Translations under genes and position numbers: made by a program
Shown: positions 44,781-54,334 of the stretch, piece by piece
Numbering within the stretch: the first letter of the stretch is position 1
Layout: each line of letters opens with the position of its first letter
Notes under the pieces: generated by a model
Database searches by the model: none
Told to the model about the DNA's origin: nothing
The model's input: only the letters and a program-made list of their open reading frames with translations
Assembly: GCF_026343945.1 (NCBI RefSeq)
Contig: NZ_JAPKNJ010000003.1
Coordinates: 62,001-126,000 of the forward strand
DNA length: 64,000 bases
Origin: Kaistia algarum
Lineage (GTDB): Bacteria; Pseudomonadota; Alphaproteobacteria; Rhizobiales; Kaistiaceae
Reading direction: 5' to 3'

Positions 44781-45887
44781 CTAGAAATCGAACTGGGCGA
44801 TATTGCTCTTGTCGAAGATGAACGGGGCGCCGAGCAGGATCTCGGAACCGTTCACGACCTTGAGTTCACCGAGCTTGCCGGCCTTCACCGAGGCGTCGCC
44901 CGCCTTCAGCGTGCCGTCAGCCGTGGCGCGCAGGACCTGCATCGCGGCGTAGCCGAGATCGACCGGGTTCCAGAGCACGACGGACTTGACGCAATCCTTC
45001 TCGACATAGGGCTTCATGGCGTTCGGCGTCGCGAGGCCGACAATCGCGATCTTGCCGCACTGGCCGGCCTGGGTGACGGCTTCGGCGGCGGCCGGAGTCG
45101 CGACCGAGGTCATGCCGAAGATGCCTTTGAGCTGATCGCCGTACTTGTTGATCAGCGTCGCGGACTGGTTGAAGGACAGGACGTTGTCCTCCTGCGCCTC
45201 GACCGTCTCGAGCCACTTCATGTTGGGGTGGCACTTGGCCGCGTAGGCCGACATCTCGTTGATCCAACGCGCCTGGTTCGGCGTGGTGAAGGTCGAGGTG
45301 ACGATGGCGAAGCCAGCATCCTCGCCGGCTTCCTTGGCGAGCGCGTCGACCAGCGACTTAGCGATGCCGTTGAACTCGGCCTGGTTGACGAACCACTGCC
45401 GCGCATCCGGCGTGGCGTTGGCGTCATAGCCGACGACGTTGATGCCGGCGGCCAGCGCCTTCTTCAGCACCGGCGCGATGGCGACAGGGTCGTTGGCGGC
45501 GAACAGGATGCCATCGACGCCGCTGGTCACATAGTTATCGATGAAGGTGATCTGCTCGTCGATATTCGCCTTGGTCGGACCGTCGGTCTTGGCGTCGACA
45601 TTGCCGAGTTCCTTGGCCGCTTCCTGGATGCCCTTCGTCGTGGCGGCGAAATAGCCGACGCCGATGAGCTTGGGAATGTCGACCACGGTGATCTTCTTGC
45701 CGTTGCGATCCGGCGCATTGGTGGGCACGCCGCCGTCATAAGGCTTGGCCGATACCGTGCCTGGCGTCGCGTCGCAGGCGAGCGGATTGGTCGGCAGTTC
45801 GTCGCCACCGGTCCACGCCGAGGCGGCGAAGGCAGTGGAGCTGGCAAGGCCGAAACAGGCCGCCAACAAAAGGGACTTCTTCAGCAT
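44781..45887 (-). CDS. rhaS: Rhamnose ABC transporter substrate-binding protein
   Basis: 368 residues from ATG 45887, preceded by GGAGGAG. Signal peptide LLLAACFGLASSTAFAAS. The mature protein is a Peripla_BP_4 sugar-binding protein (KITVVDIPKLIGVGYFAATTKGIQEAA, FIDNYVTSGVDGILFAANDPVAI, GINVVGYDANATPDARQWFVNQ). Context assigns rhamnose. In the Rhizobium locus rhaS follows rhaR; here it comes after rhaQ, 83 bp downstream. Confidence 0.9.
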   Translation of the reverse strand: MLKKSLLLAACFGLASSTAFAASAWTGGDELPTNPLACDATPGTVSAKPYDGGVPTNAPDRNGKKITVVDIPKLIGVGYFAATTKGIQEAAKELGNVDAKTDGPTKANIDEQITFIDNYVTSGVDGILFAANDPVAIAPVLKKALAAGINVVGYDANATPDARQWFVNQAEFNGIAKSLVDALAKEAGEDAGFAIVTSTFTTPNQARWINEMSAYAAKCHPNMKWLETVEAQEDNVLSFNQSATLINKYGDQLKGIFGMTSVATPAAAEAVTQAGQCGKIAIVGLATPNAMKPYVEKDCVKSVVLWNPVDLGYAAMQVLRATADGTLKAGDASVKAGKLGELKVVNGSEILLGAPFIFDKSNIAQFDF

Positions 45888-45970
45888 TTCATTCTCCTCC
45901 TGAATGCATCCCCTCGGGTCCTCCCTTCGGGGAACTTGGTCGGCGAACCTCCAAGCCGTCTTGTTCTTGG

Positions 45971-46936
45971 TCAGCCGTCGCCGTTGCGGCTGAAGAGATT
46001 GCTCGCGAGGATCGCGAGTATGAGGACGAGGCCGATCACGACGATCGTGCCATCGCCCTTGACGCCGGAGAGGGACAAGCCATTCTTCAGCGCCTGTACG
46101 AGAACGAGGCCGACCACGGTGCCGATGATCGTGCCGCGGCCGCCGAAGATCGACGTGCCGCCCAATACCACCGCTGTGATGACGTCGAGTTCGACTCCCG
46201 TGCCCATGTCGGAGCGCGTCGTCGAGACGCGCGAGACGAAGATCACCGCCGCGATGCCGGATACGAGGCCGGCGGCGGTGTAGATGAGAAGCTTGGTCCG
46301 GTCGACATTGATGCCGGAGAAGCGCGCTGCCGTCTCGTTGGCGCCGGCGGCATAGGTCGCGCGGCCGAAGGTGGTGAAGCCGAGGATGAAGGCGGCGATG
46401 ATGGCGAAGATCACGAAGATCCAAAGCTGCGTCGGTATGCCGAGGAAATCACCCTGGCCGAGGACGTAGAACCAGTCGGGATAGCCGCGCACCGAGCGCG
46501 CCTGGCTGATGCCTTCGGCGAGGCCCCGATAGAGCGCCAGCGTCGCCAGCGTCGCGATCAGCGGCGGGACCTTGAAGCGGGTGATGATCAATCCGTTGAC
46601 GAGACCGCCAACGCCGCCCACCAGAACCGCCAGGACCATCGCGACCGGCAGCGGCAGGCCAAGATTGTGCCAGAAGACGCCCATCAGGATGGCGCAGAGG
46701 CCGAGGATCGAGCCGACCGAGAGGTCGATGCCGCCAGTGATGATGACGAACGTCATCGGCAGGGCGATCAGCCCGACCTCGGTCATCAGGCGGCCCTGGT
46801 TCAGGAGGTTCGCCGTGGTGAAGAACTTGTCGGATTGCTGCGACAGGATCGCGAGCACGACGACGAGCAGGATCGCGAGGATCGTCTCGTGGCGCAGGAA
46901 AGACTTGACCGTCGCGGAGAGCGGAACGTCGGACAT
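45971..46936 (-). CDS. rhaQ: Rhamnose ABC transporter permease
   Basis: 321 residues from ATG 46936, two bases after the rhaP stop. About eight to nine helices, BPD_transp_2 family (RbsC-like); GGIDLSVGSILGLCAILMG and GRATYAAGANETAARFSGINV, GGTSIFGGRGTIIGTVVG are the conserved loops. Together with RhaP it forms the inner-membrane channel. RhaP/RhaQ naming follows gene order and could be swapped. Confidence 0.85.
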   Translation of the reverse strand: MSDVPLSATVKSFLRHETILAILLVVVLAILSQQSDKFFTTANLLNQGRLMTEVGLIALPMTFVIITGGIDLSVGSILGLCAILMGVFWHNLGLPLPVAMVLAVLVGGVGGLVNGLIITRFKVPPLIATLATLALYRGLAEGISQARSVRGYPDWFYVLGQGDFLGIPTQLWIFVIFAIIAAFILGFTTFGRATYAAGANETAARFSGINVDRTKLLIYTAAGLVSGIAAVIFVSRVSTTRSDMGTGVELDVITAVVLGGTSIFGGRGTIIGTVVGLVLVQALKNGLSLSGVKGDGTIVVIGLVLILAILASNLFSRNGDG

Positions 46937-46938
46937 GA

Positions 46939-47922
46939 TCACGAGATCCTGTGGCGGCGGGCCATGTCCGCGAGGACCGTGGCGAGGATGAGAAGGCCCT
47001 GGACGGCCCGCAGCCAATAGGCGGAGACGTTCAGGAAGATCAGCGACGAGCCGATCGCGGCGAAGAGGATGGCGGCGAGCGTCGAGCCGATCACGGTACC
47101 GATGCCGCCGAGGATCGAGACGCCGCCGACCACCGAGGCGGTGATGATCGTGAGCTCCAGATTGGGCGGCACGGTCGACTGGATCACCTGCAATTGCGTG
47201 GCGAAGAGGATCGCGGCGATGCCGGCGAACATGCCGTGGATGGCGAAGATCATCACCGTCGAGCGCTCGACCCGGATGCCCGCGACGCGGGCCGCTTCCG
47301 GATTACCGCCAATCGCATAGATCGCGCGGCCGAACGCGGCCGAGCGCATCCAGATGGCGGCGAGGATCGTCAGGATCCCCATGAACCAGACGGGCGAGGG
47401 GACGCCAAGGAGGCGGAACTGCGCGATCAGATAATCCGGCGGCAGATTGGTGATCCAGGCGCCGCCCGTGGCGCTGATCAGGCCGCCCTTGAGGATCGAC
47501 AGCATGCCGAGCGTCACGACGATCGAGGGGATCTTCACATAGGCGACGAGGACGCCGATGAACGAAGTGATGACCATGCCGACAAGGATCGGTGCGAGCC
47601 AGGCAATCCAGACCGGGTATCCGGCGACGGCCAGCGATCCGGAGATCGTCGCGAGCACACCGATGAGCGAGCCGACCGAGACGTCGATATGGCCGGAGAT
47701 GATCACCATCGACATGCCGATCGCCGCCACGGCGATATAGGCGTTGCCGACGAAGATCGAGGTGAGGTTGTTCTGGCTGACGAAACGTGGCGCGATCGTG
47801 CCGACGACGACGAACAAGACGACGATCGCGGTCAGGATGATCAGTTCCTGGCCGTAGGCGGAGAGCGTCCGCGACAGGGCGCTCGGGAACACGACGCGGC
47901 GGGCGCTGACCTCGAAGCTCAT
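46939..47922 (-). CDS. rhaP: Rhamnose ABC transporter permease
   Basis: 327 residues, RbsC-like permease with about nine helices: SGHIDVSVGSLIGVLATISG, GRAIYAIGGNPEAARVAGIRV and GGVSILGGIGTVIGSTLAAIL. Start overlaps the rhaT stop by 4 bp. It differs enough from RhaQ to be an old heteromeric partner, not a recent duplicate. Confidence 0.87.
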   Translation of the reverse strand: MSFEVSARRVVFPSALSRTLSAYGQELIILTAIVVLFVVVGTIAPRFVSQNNLTSIFVGNAYIAVAAIGMSMVIISGHIDVSVGSLIGVLATISGSLAVAGYPVWIAWLAPILVGMVITSFIGVLVAYVKIPSIVVTLGMLSILKGGLISATGGAWITNLPPDYLIAQFRLLGVPSPVWFMGILTILAAIWMRSAAFGRAIYAIGGNPEAARVAGIRVERSTVMIFAIHGMFAGIAAILFATQLQVIQSTVPPNLELTIITASVVGGVSILGGIGTVIGSTLAAILFAAIGSSLIFLNVSAYWLRAVQGLLILATVLADMARRHRIS

Positions 47923-49448
47923 GCCGCGCTCTCCCCCTTCGCCGCGCCCGCATGGGTCATGGCGGCGCCGATGACATCCGGTGTCGCCTCAGCCCGATCG
48001 TAGATGCCGACCATCGTTCCCCCATTCATGACCAGGATGCGGTCGCTCATGCCCAGCACCTCCGGCAGTTCGCTCGAGATCATGATGACCGCGAGCCCTT
48101 CACCGGCCAGACGGCTCATCAATGCGTGGATTTCCGATTTGGCGCCGACATCAATGCCGCGCGTCGGCTCGTCCATGATCAGCACCTTGGGCTCGGTCGC
48201 GATCCATTTGGCGAGCACGACCTTCTGCTGGTTGCCGCCGGAAAGCTGCCGCGCCGGCTGCTCCGGACCGCGGGCGCGGATGCCGAAGCGCACGATCGCG
48301 TCCTTGGCGAGCGTCAGTTCGCGGGCGCGGTCGACGATGGTGGCGGTCGAGATCCGGTCGAGCAAAGCGAGCGAAACATTCTCACGGATCGTCTGCGGAC
48401 GGATCAGGCCCTGAAGGCCACGATCCTCCGGCACATAGGCAATGCCGAGGTCTCGTGCCTGCTGCGGGCTCTTGATCGACACGGGTTGACCCTTGAGACG
48501 GATCTCACCGGCGGTTGCAGGCGTGATGCCGAAGATGGTGAGCGCCAGTTCGGTGCGGCCCGAGCCGACGAGGCCGGCAATGCCGAGGATTTCGCCGGCT
48601 CGCAGCGTGAAGGAGATGTTCCGCACTTCGTCGCGAAAGGAGACGCCCTTCAGCTCCAGCACGGGCTCGCCGATCGGCACCTCGACCTTGGGGAAGAGCT
48701 GGTCGATCGAACGGCCGACCATCATCGAAACGAGCTCGGCATGGTCGACCTCGGCGATCGGCCGGGTGCCGATCAGCGCGCCGTCGCGCAGCACCGTGAC
48801 CCGGTCGGCGAGGGCGAAGACCTCCGGCATGCGGTGGCTGATATAGACGATGGCGACGCCCCGCGCCTTGAGACGGCGGACGACATCGAGCAGGCGGCGG
48901 ACATCGGCGTCGGCCAGGGATGCTGTCGGCTCGTCCATGATCAGCAGCTTCGCGTCCATGGAGAGCGCCTTGGCGATCTCGACGCGCTGGCGGTTCGCCA
49001 CCGAGAGGCCGCCGACCCGCGCGTCGACATCGAGATCCGGACTGTCGAGATCGTCCAGCAGCGCGCGGGCGCGGGTTCGCATCGTCGTCCAGTCGAGCCG
49101 CCCGAAGCTCGTGCGCGGCGCGTGGCCGAGGAAGATGTTCTCGGCGACCGTCAGGTCCGGGAACAGCAGCAATTCCTGATAGACCGTGGCGATGCCGGCA
49201 TCGCGGGCGTCGCGCGGTGAGGCGAAATGCACCGGCTGACCCTTCACCGTCATCGCGCCGCCTTCATCCGGGCGGTGAAAGCCGGAGATGATCTTGATCA
49301 GCGTCGACTTGCCGGCACCGTTCTCACCGAGCAGGGCATGGACCTCGCCGGCGCGCACGTCGAAATCGACGTCCTTCAGCACCTTGATGCCGGAGAAGGT
49401 CTTGGAAACGCCGGTGAGGCGGATGAATGGGGCCGGCTCGTCGCTCAT
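47919..49448 (-). CDS. rhaT: Rhamnose ABC transporter ATP-binding protein (double ATPase)
   Basis: 509 residues with two fused ABC domains, as in RbsA/XylG. First half: Walker A GENGAGKST, signature LSVANRQRVEIAKAL, Walker B LLIMDEPTASL. Second half: GLVGSGRTEL (degenerate Walker A), signature LSGGNQQKVVLAKW, LIMDEPTRGIDVGAK. It powers import by RhaP/RhaQ with RhaS. Note that this RhaT is the ATPase of the Rhizobium nomenclature and not the E. coli RhaT symporter. Coupled by 4-bp overlaps to rhaR and rhaP. Confidence 0.9.
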   Translation of the reverse strand: MSDEPAPFIRLTGVSKTFSGIKVLKDVDFDVRAGEVHALLGENGAGKSTLIKIISGFHRPDEGGAMTVKGQPVHFASPRDARDAGIATVYQELLLFPDLTVAENIFLGHAPRTSFGRLDWTTMRTRARALLDDLDSPDLDVDARVGGLSVANRQRVEIAKALSMDAKLLIMDEPTASLADADVRRLLDVVRRLKARGVAIVYISHRMPEVFALADRVTVLRDGALIGTRPIAEVDHAELVSMMVGRSIDQLFPKVEVPIGEPVLELKGVSFRDEVRNISFTLRAGEILGIAGLVGSGRTELALTIFGITPATAGEIRLKGQPVSIKSPQQARDLGIAYVPEDRGLQGLIRPQTIRENVSLALLDRISTATIVDRARELTLAKDAIVRFGIRARGPEQPARQLSGGNQQKVVLAKWIATEPKVLIMDEPTRGIDVGAKSEIHALMSRLAGEGLAVIMISSELPEVLGMSDRILVMNGGTMVGIYDRAEATPDVIGAAMTHAGAAKGESAA

Positions 49449-50257
49449 TCGCTCGCCTCTGTTGCAACAAGGGATTCAGTTTCCGCCACATCGACCACCA
49501 CGAGCCGCACGCCGGCCTGTTCGATCATCCTGGCGTCACGGGTCGACACGCCGCTGTCGGTGATGATCACGTCTAGGCGGTCGAGCGAGCAGAGGATCAG
49601 CGCCGAGCGCCGCTCGAACTTGGAGGAATCGACCAGAAGCACGAGTTCGTCAGCCTGATTGATCAGTTTCTGCTCGGCCTGGATCAACAGGGGGTCGCCT
49701 TCCATGACGCCGAGCCGGCCGATGCCCTGCGCGCCCAAAAACATGCGGCGGGCGTAGAAATTGCGCGTGACGTCATTGTCGAAGGGCGAGAGGATCAGGC
49801 TCTGCTCGCGGTAGACGGCGCCGCCCGGCAGGATGATCGAGTTTCGCGATCCCTGCACCAGCTGCTCGGCGATCGCGAAGGAGTTGGTCAGGATCTGCAT
49901 GCGACGGCTGGCGAGGCCAGCGACCATTTGGAAGGTCGTCGTGCCTCCATTGATGATGATCGAGTCGCCATCCTCGCAGAGATCGACGGCTGCCTGAGCG
50001 ATGGCGCGCTTGGCGCCGGCATTCATTTCCTCGCTCACGGAAAAATGCCGCCCGCCGATGCCGACCAGCTGCGGCGGATGCAACGCCTCGGCGCCGCCAC
50101 GGACCTTCCGGAGCTTGCCGTCGACATGCAACGCGTTGATGTCGCGCCGGATCGTCGCCTCCGAGGCGCCGGTCAGCTCGACGAGCTGCGACACGGTCAC
50201 CACCGGTCGATCGGCAACCTCGCCCAAGATCAGGCGCTGGCGTTCAATCTCGTGCAT
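49445..50257 (-). CDS. rhaR: DeoR-family regulator of the rhamnose locus
   Basis: 270 residues; GGGAGGA upstream. N-terminal DeoR helix-turn-helix (RQRLILGEVADRPVVTVSQLVELTGASEATIRRDINALHVDGKL, 5-57) and C-terminal DeoRC sugar-phosphate sensor (IINGGTTTFQMVAGLA, LVDSSKFERRSALILCSLDRLDVIITDSGV). In R. leguminosarum RhaR is the negative regulator that opens the transport operon; here too it is the first gene. It is divergent from rhaD over a 267-bp region with a large near-palindrome that I propose as its control site. Confidence 0.9.
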   Translation of the reverse strand: MHEIERQRLILGEVADRPVVTVSQLVELTGASEATIRRDINALHVDGKLRKVRGGAEALHPPQLVGIGGRHFSVSEEMNAGAKRAIAQAAVDLCEDGDSIIINGGTTTFQMVAGLASRRMQILTNSFAIAEQLVQGSRNSIILPGGAVYREQSLILSPFDNDVTRNFYARRMFLGAQGIGRLGVMEGDPLLIQAEQKLINQADELVLLVDSSKFERRSALILCSLDRLDVIITDSGVSTRDARMIEQAGVRLVVVDVAETESLVATEASE

Positions 50258-50299
50258 AGGTCCTCCCAGACGGCGCGATCATGCGAAGTTGCGCACCGA

Positions 50300-50403
50300 T
50301 GTCAATCATAATCGATCAAATTCAACTATACGGCACTGCAATAAGCTTGGTTGTGATTGTATTGCGCTGCAATATGATCTGAATTGATCGCTCATGATTG
50401 ACA
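50300..50403. promoter_or_regulatory. 104-bp near-palindromic divergent control region of rhaR and rhaD
   Basis: Centred between 50351 and 50352. The outer arms TGTCAATCAT (50300-50309) and ATGATTGACA (50394-50403) are exact reverse complements; an inner arm CGATCAA/TTGATCG follows (50313-50319, 50384-50390), and further matches TGCAATA-like occur near 50338-50343/50360-50365. About 35 of 52 pairs are complementary. Each outer arm contains TTGACA reading outward, a possible -35 box for rhaR (minus) and rhaD (plus). A third copy, ATGACTGACA, lies at 50413-50422. Confidence 0.6.
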
Positions 50404-50524
50404 AAGCCGAGCATGACTGACAGATCATAGCCGCAACGAACCGTCCGATCGCTGGATCGCGGCGCTTTCCGGCTTGCGGATCCGCATGGCGGTCTCGCAG
50501 GCGCCATCAAGCGGATCTTTGGCA

Positions 50525-52627
50525 ATGACATCCCCCGTTTCGACCACCCTTCTCGACAATCGCTGGGACGACGCCCGGGCGGCGGGCATGAGCGAGCCGG
50601 AGCTGTTGCTCTATCGCTCGAACCTGCTCGGTTCCGACAAGCGGATCACCAATTTCGGCGGCGGCAACACATCGGCCAAGGTGAGCGAGACGGATCCGTT
50701 GACGGGCGAGGCGGTCACGGTCCTCTGGGTCAAGGGCTCGGGCGGCGACCTCGGCTCGATGAAGCTGGACGGGTTCGCGACGCTCTACCAGTCGAAGCTC
50801 GATGCGCTCCATCGCATCTATCGCGGCCTCGAATTCGAGGACGAGATGGTCGGCTACCTGCCGCACTGCACCTTCGATCTGAACCCGCGCGCCGCTTCGA
50901 TCGACACGCCGCTGCACGCCTATGTCCCCCGCAAGCATGTCGACCACATGCATCCCGACGCAGTGATCGCGCTCGCCGCGACGCCGAACTCGAAGGAACT
51001 GACGAAGCTCGTCTATGGCGACGAAATCGGCTGGCTGCCCTGGAAGCGTCCGGGATTCGAGCTCGGCCTCTGGCTGTCGAAATTCGCCATCGAGAACCCG
51101 CAGGCGAAGGGCGTCGTGCTGGAGAGCCATGGCCTGTTTACTTGGGCCGATAGCGCCAAGGAGTGCTACGAGCTCACTGTCGCGATCATCAACAAGGCGA
51201 TCGCCTGGCTGGACAAGGAAACCGCCGGCAAGGCGGCCTTTGGCGGCGCCGTCACGACGTCGCTGGATGCCGATAAGCGCCGCGCCGTGGCGGCCGCGCT
51301 GATGCCGGAGATCCGCGGCCGCATCGGCAAGTCGGAATCGAAAGTCGGCCATTTCGACGATCAGTCAGCCGTGCTCGACTTCGTGAATTCCGCCGATCTC
51401 AAGCCGCTGGCGGCGCTCGGCACGTCCTGTCCGGACCATTTCCTGCGCACCAAGATCCGTCCGCTCGTGCTCGATTATGATCCGGCGCGCGACAATCTGG
51501 ACGAGGTCATCGCCGGCCTCGATGCCGCGATCGAGGAATACCGCGCGGGCTACGCCGCCTATTACGAGCGTTGCAAGCGGGCAAACAGCCCGGCGATGCG
51601 CGATCCAAACGCGGTCGTCTACCTGGTGCCCGGCGTCGGCATGATTACTTTTGCCCGCGATAAAGCGACGGCACGCATCTCGGGCGAATTCTATGTCAAC
51701 GCCATCAATGTGATGCGCGGCGCCTCGACGGTCTCGACCTATGTCGGGCTCAACGAGCAGGAAGCCTTCGACATCGAATATTGGCTGCTTGAGGAGGCCA
51801 AGCTGCAGCGCATGCCGAAGGCGAAGAGCCTCGCCGGTCGCATCGCCTTCATCACGGGAGGCGCCGGCGGTATCGGCTCGGCGACGGCCGTGCGTTATCT
51901 GCAGGAAGGCGCGGTCGTCATGATCGCCGATATCGACCAGTCGGCGCTCGACCAGAGCGTCGAGGGGCTCGGCAAGCGTTTCGGCAAGGACAATGTCCGC
52001 GGTGTCCTCGCCAACGTCACCGACGAAGCCGGCGTGATCGACGCGTTCCGCACGACACTGATCGAGTTCGGCGGCCTCGACATCCTCGTGTCCAATGCCG
52101 GCATCTCCTCGGCGGCGCCGTTCGAGGATACGACGCTGGAGGTGTGGGACAAGAATATCGCCATTCTCGCCACCGGCTATTTCCTTGTGTCGCGCGAGGC
52201 CTACCGCATCCTGAAGCGGCAGAAGCTCGGCGGATCGATCGTCTTCATCGCCTCGAAGAACGGACTCGCGGCCTCGGCGGGCGCGTCGGCCTATGGCGCG
52301 GCGAAGGCGGCGGAAATCCATCTGGCCCGCTGCCTCGCGCTGGAGGGTGCGCCCTTCGGCATCCGCGTCAACACGGTCAATCCCGATGCAGTGCTGCGAG
52401 GCTCGAAGATCTGGCAGGGCGAATGGCGCCAGCAGCGCGCCCAGTCGAACAAGATCGGCGAGGATGATCTCGAGGAGTTCTACCGCAAGCGTTCGCTGCT
52501 GCAGCGCAGTGTGTTCCCTGAGGATATCGCCGAGGCCGCTTACTTTCTCGCTTCCGACCTCTCGGCCAAGTCGACCGGCAATATCATCAATGTCGATGCC
52601 GGCAATGCGGTGAGCTTTACGCGCTGA
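50525..52627 (+). CDS. rhaD: Bifunctional rhamnulose-1-phosphate aldolase/lactaldehyde dehydrogenase
   Basis: 700 residues from ATG 50525; the frame is open to 50474 but the usual length of this protein favours this start. N-terminal class II aldolase domain (about 20-400) with NFGGGNTSAK, the zinc-binding pair in DHMHPDAV and SHGLFTW; C-terminal SDR domain (about 435-700) with FITGGAGGIGSATA, SNAGISSAAPF and YGAAKAAEIHL. The aldolase cleaves rhamnulose 1-phosphate to dihydroxyacetone phosphate and L-lactaldehyde; the SDR half oxidises lactaldehyde. This fusion is normal for the Rhizobium pathway. Confidence 0.92.
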   Translation: MTSPVSTTLLDNRWDDARAAGMSEPELLLYRSNLLGSDKRITNFGGGNTSAKVSETDPLTGEAVTVLWVKGSGGDLGSMKLDGFATLYQSKLDALHRIYRGLEFEDEMVGYLPHCTFDLNPRAASIDTPLHAYVPRKHVDHMHPDAVIALAATPNSKELTKLVYGDEIGWLPWKRPGFELGLWLSKFAIENPQAKGVVLESHGLFTWADSAKECYELTVAIINKAIAWLDKETAGKAAFGGAVTTSLDADKRRAVAAALMPEIRGRIGKSESKVGHFDDQSAVLDFVNSADLKPLAALGTSCPDHFLRTKIRPLVLDYDPARDNLDEVIAGLDAAIEEYRAGYAAYYERCKRANSPAMRDPNAVVYLVPGVGMITFARDKATARISGEFYVNAINVMRGASTVSTYVGLNEQEAFDIEYWLLEEAKLQRMPKAKSLAGRIAFITGGAGGIGSATAVRYLQEGAVVMIADIDQSALDQSVEGLGKRFGKDNVRGVLANVTDEAGVIDAFRTTLIEFGGLDILVSNAGISSAAPFEDTTLEVWDKNIAILATGYFLVSREAYRILKRQKLGGSIVFIASKNGLAASAGASAYGAAKAAEIHLARCLALEGAPFGIRVNTVNPDAVLRGSKIWQGEWRQQRAQSNKIGEDDLEEFYRKRSLLQRSVFPEDIAEAAYFLASDLSAKSTGNIINVDAGNAVSFTR

Positions 52628-52816
52628 GGCCGCCGTCCATTCTACTATGCTGGTCCTCTGACGTGACTTTCTGCGCTTCCCGTGCTCACGGACGAAAATC
52701 CGCTCGGCTCCGGTTCTCGAAAGCCACGCCAGCCCGCCACGCCTAGAAAATGGTCGGTCGATCTCTGTCGAGCATCGACACGAAGAAAACGAAATCCCAC
52801 GGGGAGGACCCGCCCA

Positions 52817-54109
52817 ATGACCGATCTTCCGATTTCCGCCGAGCACCTCGCCGAGAGCAACAAAGCGGAGGAAGCCGCGCTCGCCAACGACTATTCGCAT
52901 CTCGGCGAGCAACTCGACCGGCGCGGCATCGATATCGACGCGATCACCCGGAAGGTCGCGGCCTTCCATGTGGCGATTCCCTCCTGGGGCGTTGGCACGG
53001 GCGGGACGCGTTTTGCCCGCTTCGCCGGTCCCGGCGAGCCGCGCGGCATCTTCGAAAAGCTCGACGACTGCGCGGTCATCCAGCAATTGACGCGCGCGAC
53101 GCCGACCGTCTCGCTGCATAATCCCTGGGACAAGGTCGATCCCAAGGCGCTGAAGGCCAAGGGCGACGCGCTCGGCCTCGGCTTCGACGCGATGAACTCG
53201 AACACCTTCTCGGACGCCAAGGACCAGAAGCACTCCTACAAGTTCGGATCGCTCTCGCACACCGACGCGGCCGTCCGGCAGCAGGCGATCGAGCACAACA
53301 TCGAGACGATCGAAATCGGCAAGGCGCTGGGTTCAAAGGCTCTGACCGTCTGGATCGGCGATGGCTCGAACTTCCCGGGCCAGTCCAATTTCACGCGCGC
53401 CTTCGAGCGTTATCTGGATTCGATGAAGTCCGTCTATGCGGCGCTGCCCGACGATTGGCGCATCTATTCCGAACACAAGCTCTACGAGCCGGCCTTCTAT
53501 TCGACCGTCGTGCAGGATTGGGGCACCAATTACCTGATCGCACGGGAACTGGGTCCCAAGGCCTTCGCCCTTGTCGATCTCGGCCATCATGCGCCGAACG
53601 TCAACATCGAGATGATCGTCGCGCGGCTGATCCAGTTCGAAAAGCTGGCCGGCTTCCACTTCAACGATTCGAAATATGGCGACGACGATCTCGATTCGGG
53701 CTCGATCAACCCGTTCCAGCTTTTCCTCGTCTTCAACGAACTCGTCGATGCCGAGCATAGAAAGGCCAAGAGCTTCAGCCCGGCCTATATGATCGACCAG
53801 TCGCACAACGTCACCGACCCGATCGAGAGCCTGATGGCGAGTGCGATCGAGATCCTGCGTGCCTATACGCAGGCGCTGCTCATCGATCGCACGGCGCTCG
53901 AAGGCTATCAGGACGCCAATGACGCGCTGATGGCGAACCAGACGCTGAAGCGCGCCTTCACCACGGACGTTGGCCCGATCCTCGCTAAGGCGCGCCTTGC
54001 CAAGGGCGGCGCGATCGATCCGCTCGCGAGCTATCGGGCTTCCGGCTACCGGGCGAAGGTGACGGCGGAACGCCCCTCTACAGGTGGCAGTTCGAGCGGG
54101 ATCGTCTGA
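52817..54109 (+). CDS. rhaI: L-rhamnose isomerase (catabolism isomerase)
   Basis: 430 residues from ATG 52817, with GGGGAGG at 52801-52807. Xylose-isomerase-like TIM barrel: WGVGTGGTRFARF near the N-terminus, HNPWDKVD, DAMNSNTFSD, metal and substrate residues in WIGDGSNFPGQ, SEHKLYEPAFYSTV, LVDLGHHAPNVNIE and HFNDSKYGDDDLD. It interconverts L-rhamnose and L-rhamnulose in the cytosol. It is the last gene of the plus-strand unit, 189 bp after rhaD; I see nothing in that gap. Confidence 0.92.
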   Translation: MTDLPISAEHLAESNKAEEAALANDYSHLGEQLDRRGIDIDAITRKVAAFHVAIPSWGVGTGGTRFARFAGPGEPRGIFEKLDDCAVIQQLTRATPTVSLHNPWDKVDPKALKAKGDALGLGFDAMNSNTFSDAKDQKHSYKFGSLSHTDAAVRQQAIEHNIETIEIGKALGSKALTVWIGDGSNFPGQSNFTRAFERYLDSMKSVYAALPDDWRIYSEHKLYEPAFYSTVVQDWGTNYLIARELGPKAFALVDLGHHAPNVNIEMIVARLIQFEKLAGFHFNDSKYGDDDLDSGSINPFQLFLVFNELVDAEHRKAKSFSPAYMIDQSHNVTDPIESLMASAIEILRAYTQALLIDRTALEGYQDANDALMANQTLKRAFTTDVGPILAKARLAKGGAIDPLASYRASGYRAKVTAERPSTGGSSSGIV

Positions 54110-54117
54110 TCAGTGAC

Positions 54118-54141
54118 GGCCGTCACAGTTTCGTGACGGCC
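54118..54141 (+). terminator. Hairpin after rhaI
   Basis: GGCCGTCAC, loop AGTTTC, GTGACGGCC (9-bp perfect stem), eight bases past the rhaI stop. The left arm is also part of a perfect 14-bp palindrome at 54113-54126. No T run follows, so termination may need Rho. Confidence 0.45.
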
Positions 54142-54334
54142 GCAGACATGCCCTCTTCTCGCCTCACGGCGAAACGGCTAGTGTTGCCGCGAGCTTGGCC
54201 CCGGTGAAGAAGAGGTCAAGCACCGCGACGCTAACGGCGAGGCGCTCTCGTCGGTCGGGGTTGCGATCGGGCGTTGCGCCTGGACGGCTGGACATGGGCG
54301 TGGCTTGAGGCCGTCGCCGACAGGAGATTTGAAA

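Noticed and set aside
44223..46283. 686-codon open frame antisense to rhaK, rhaS and rhaQ
   Set aside because: It spans three well-supported genes and the gaps between them; high-GC shadow.
51365..53296. 643-codon open frame antisense to rhaD and rhaI
   Set aside because: Mirrors two strongly supported enzymes and crosses their intergenic gap; no motif recognised.
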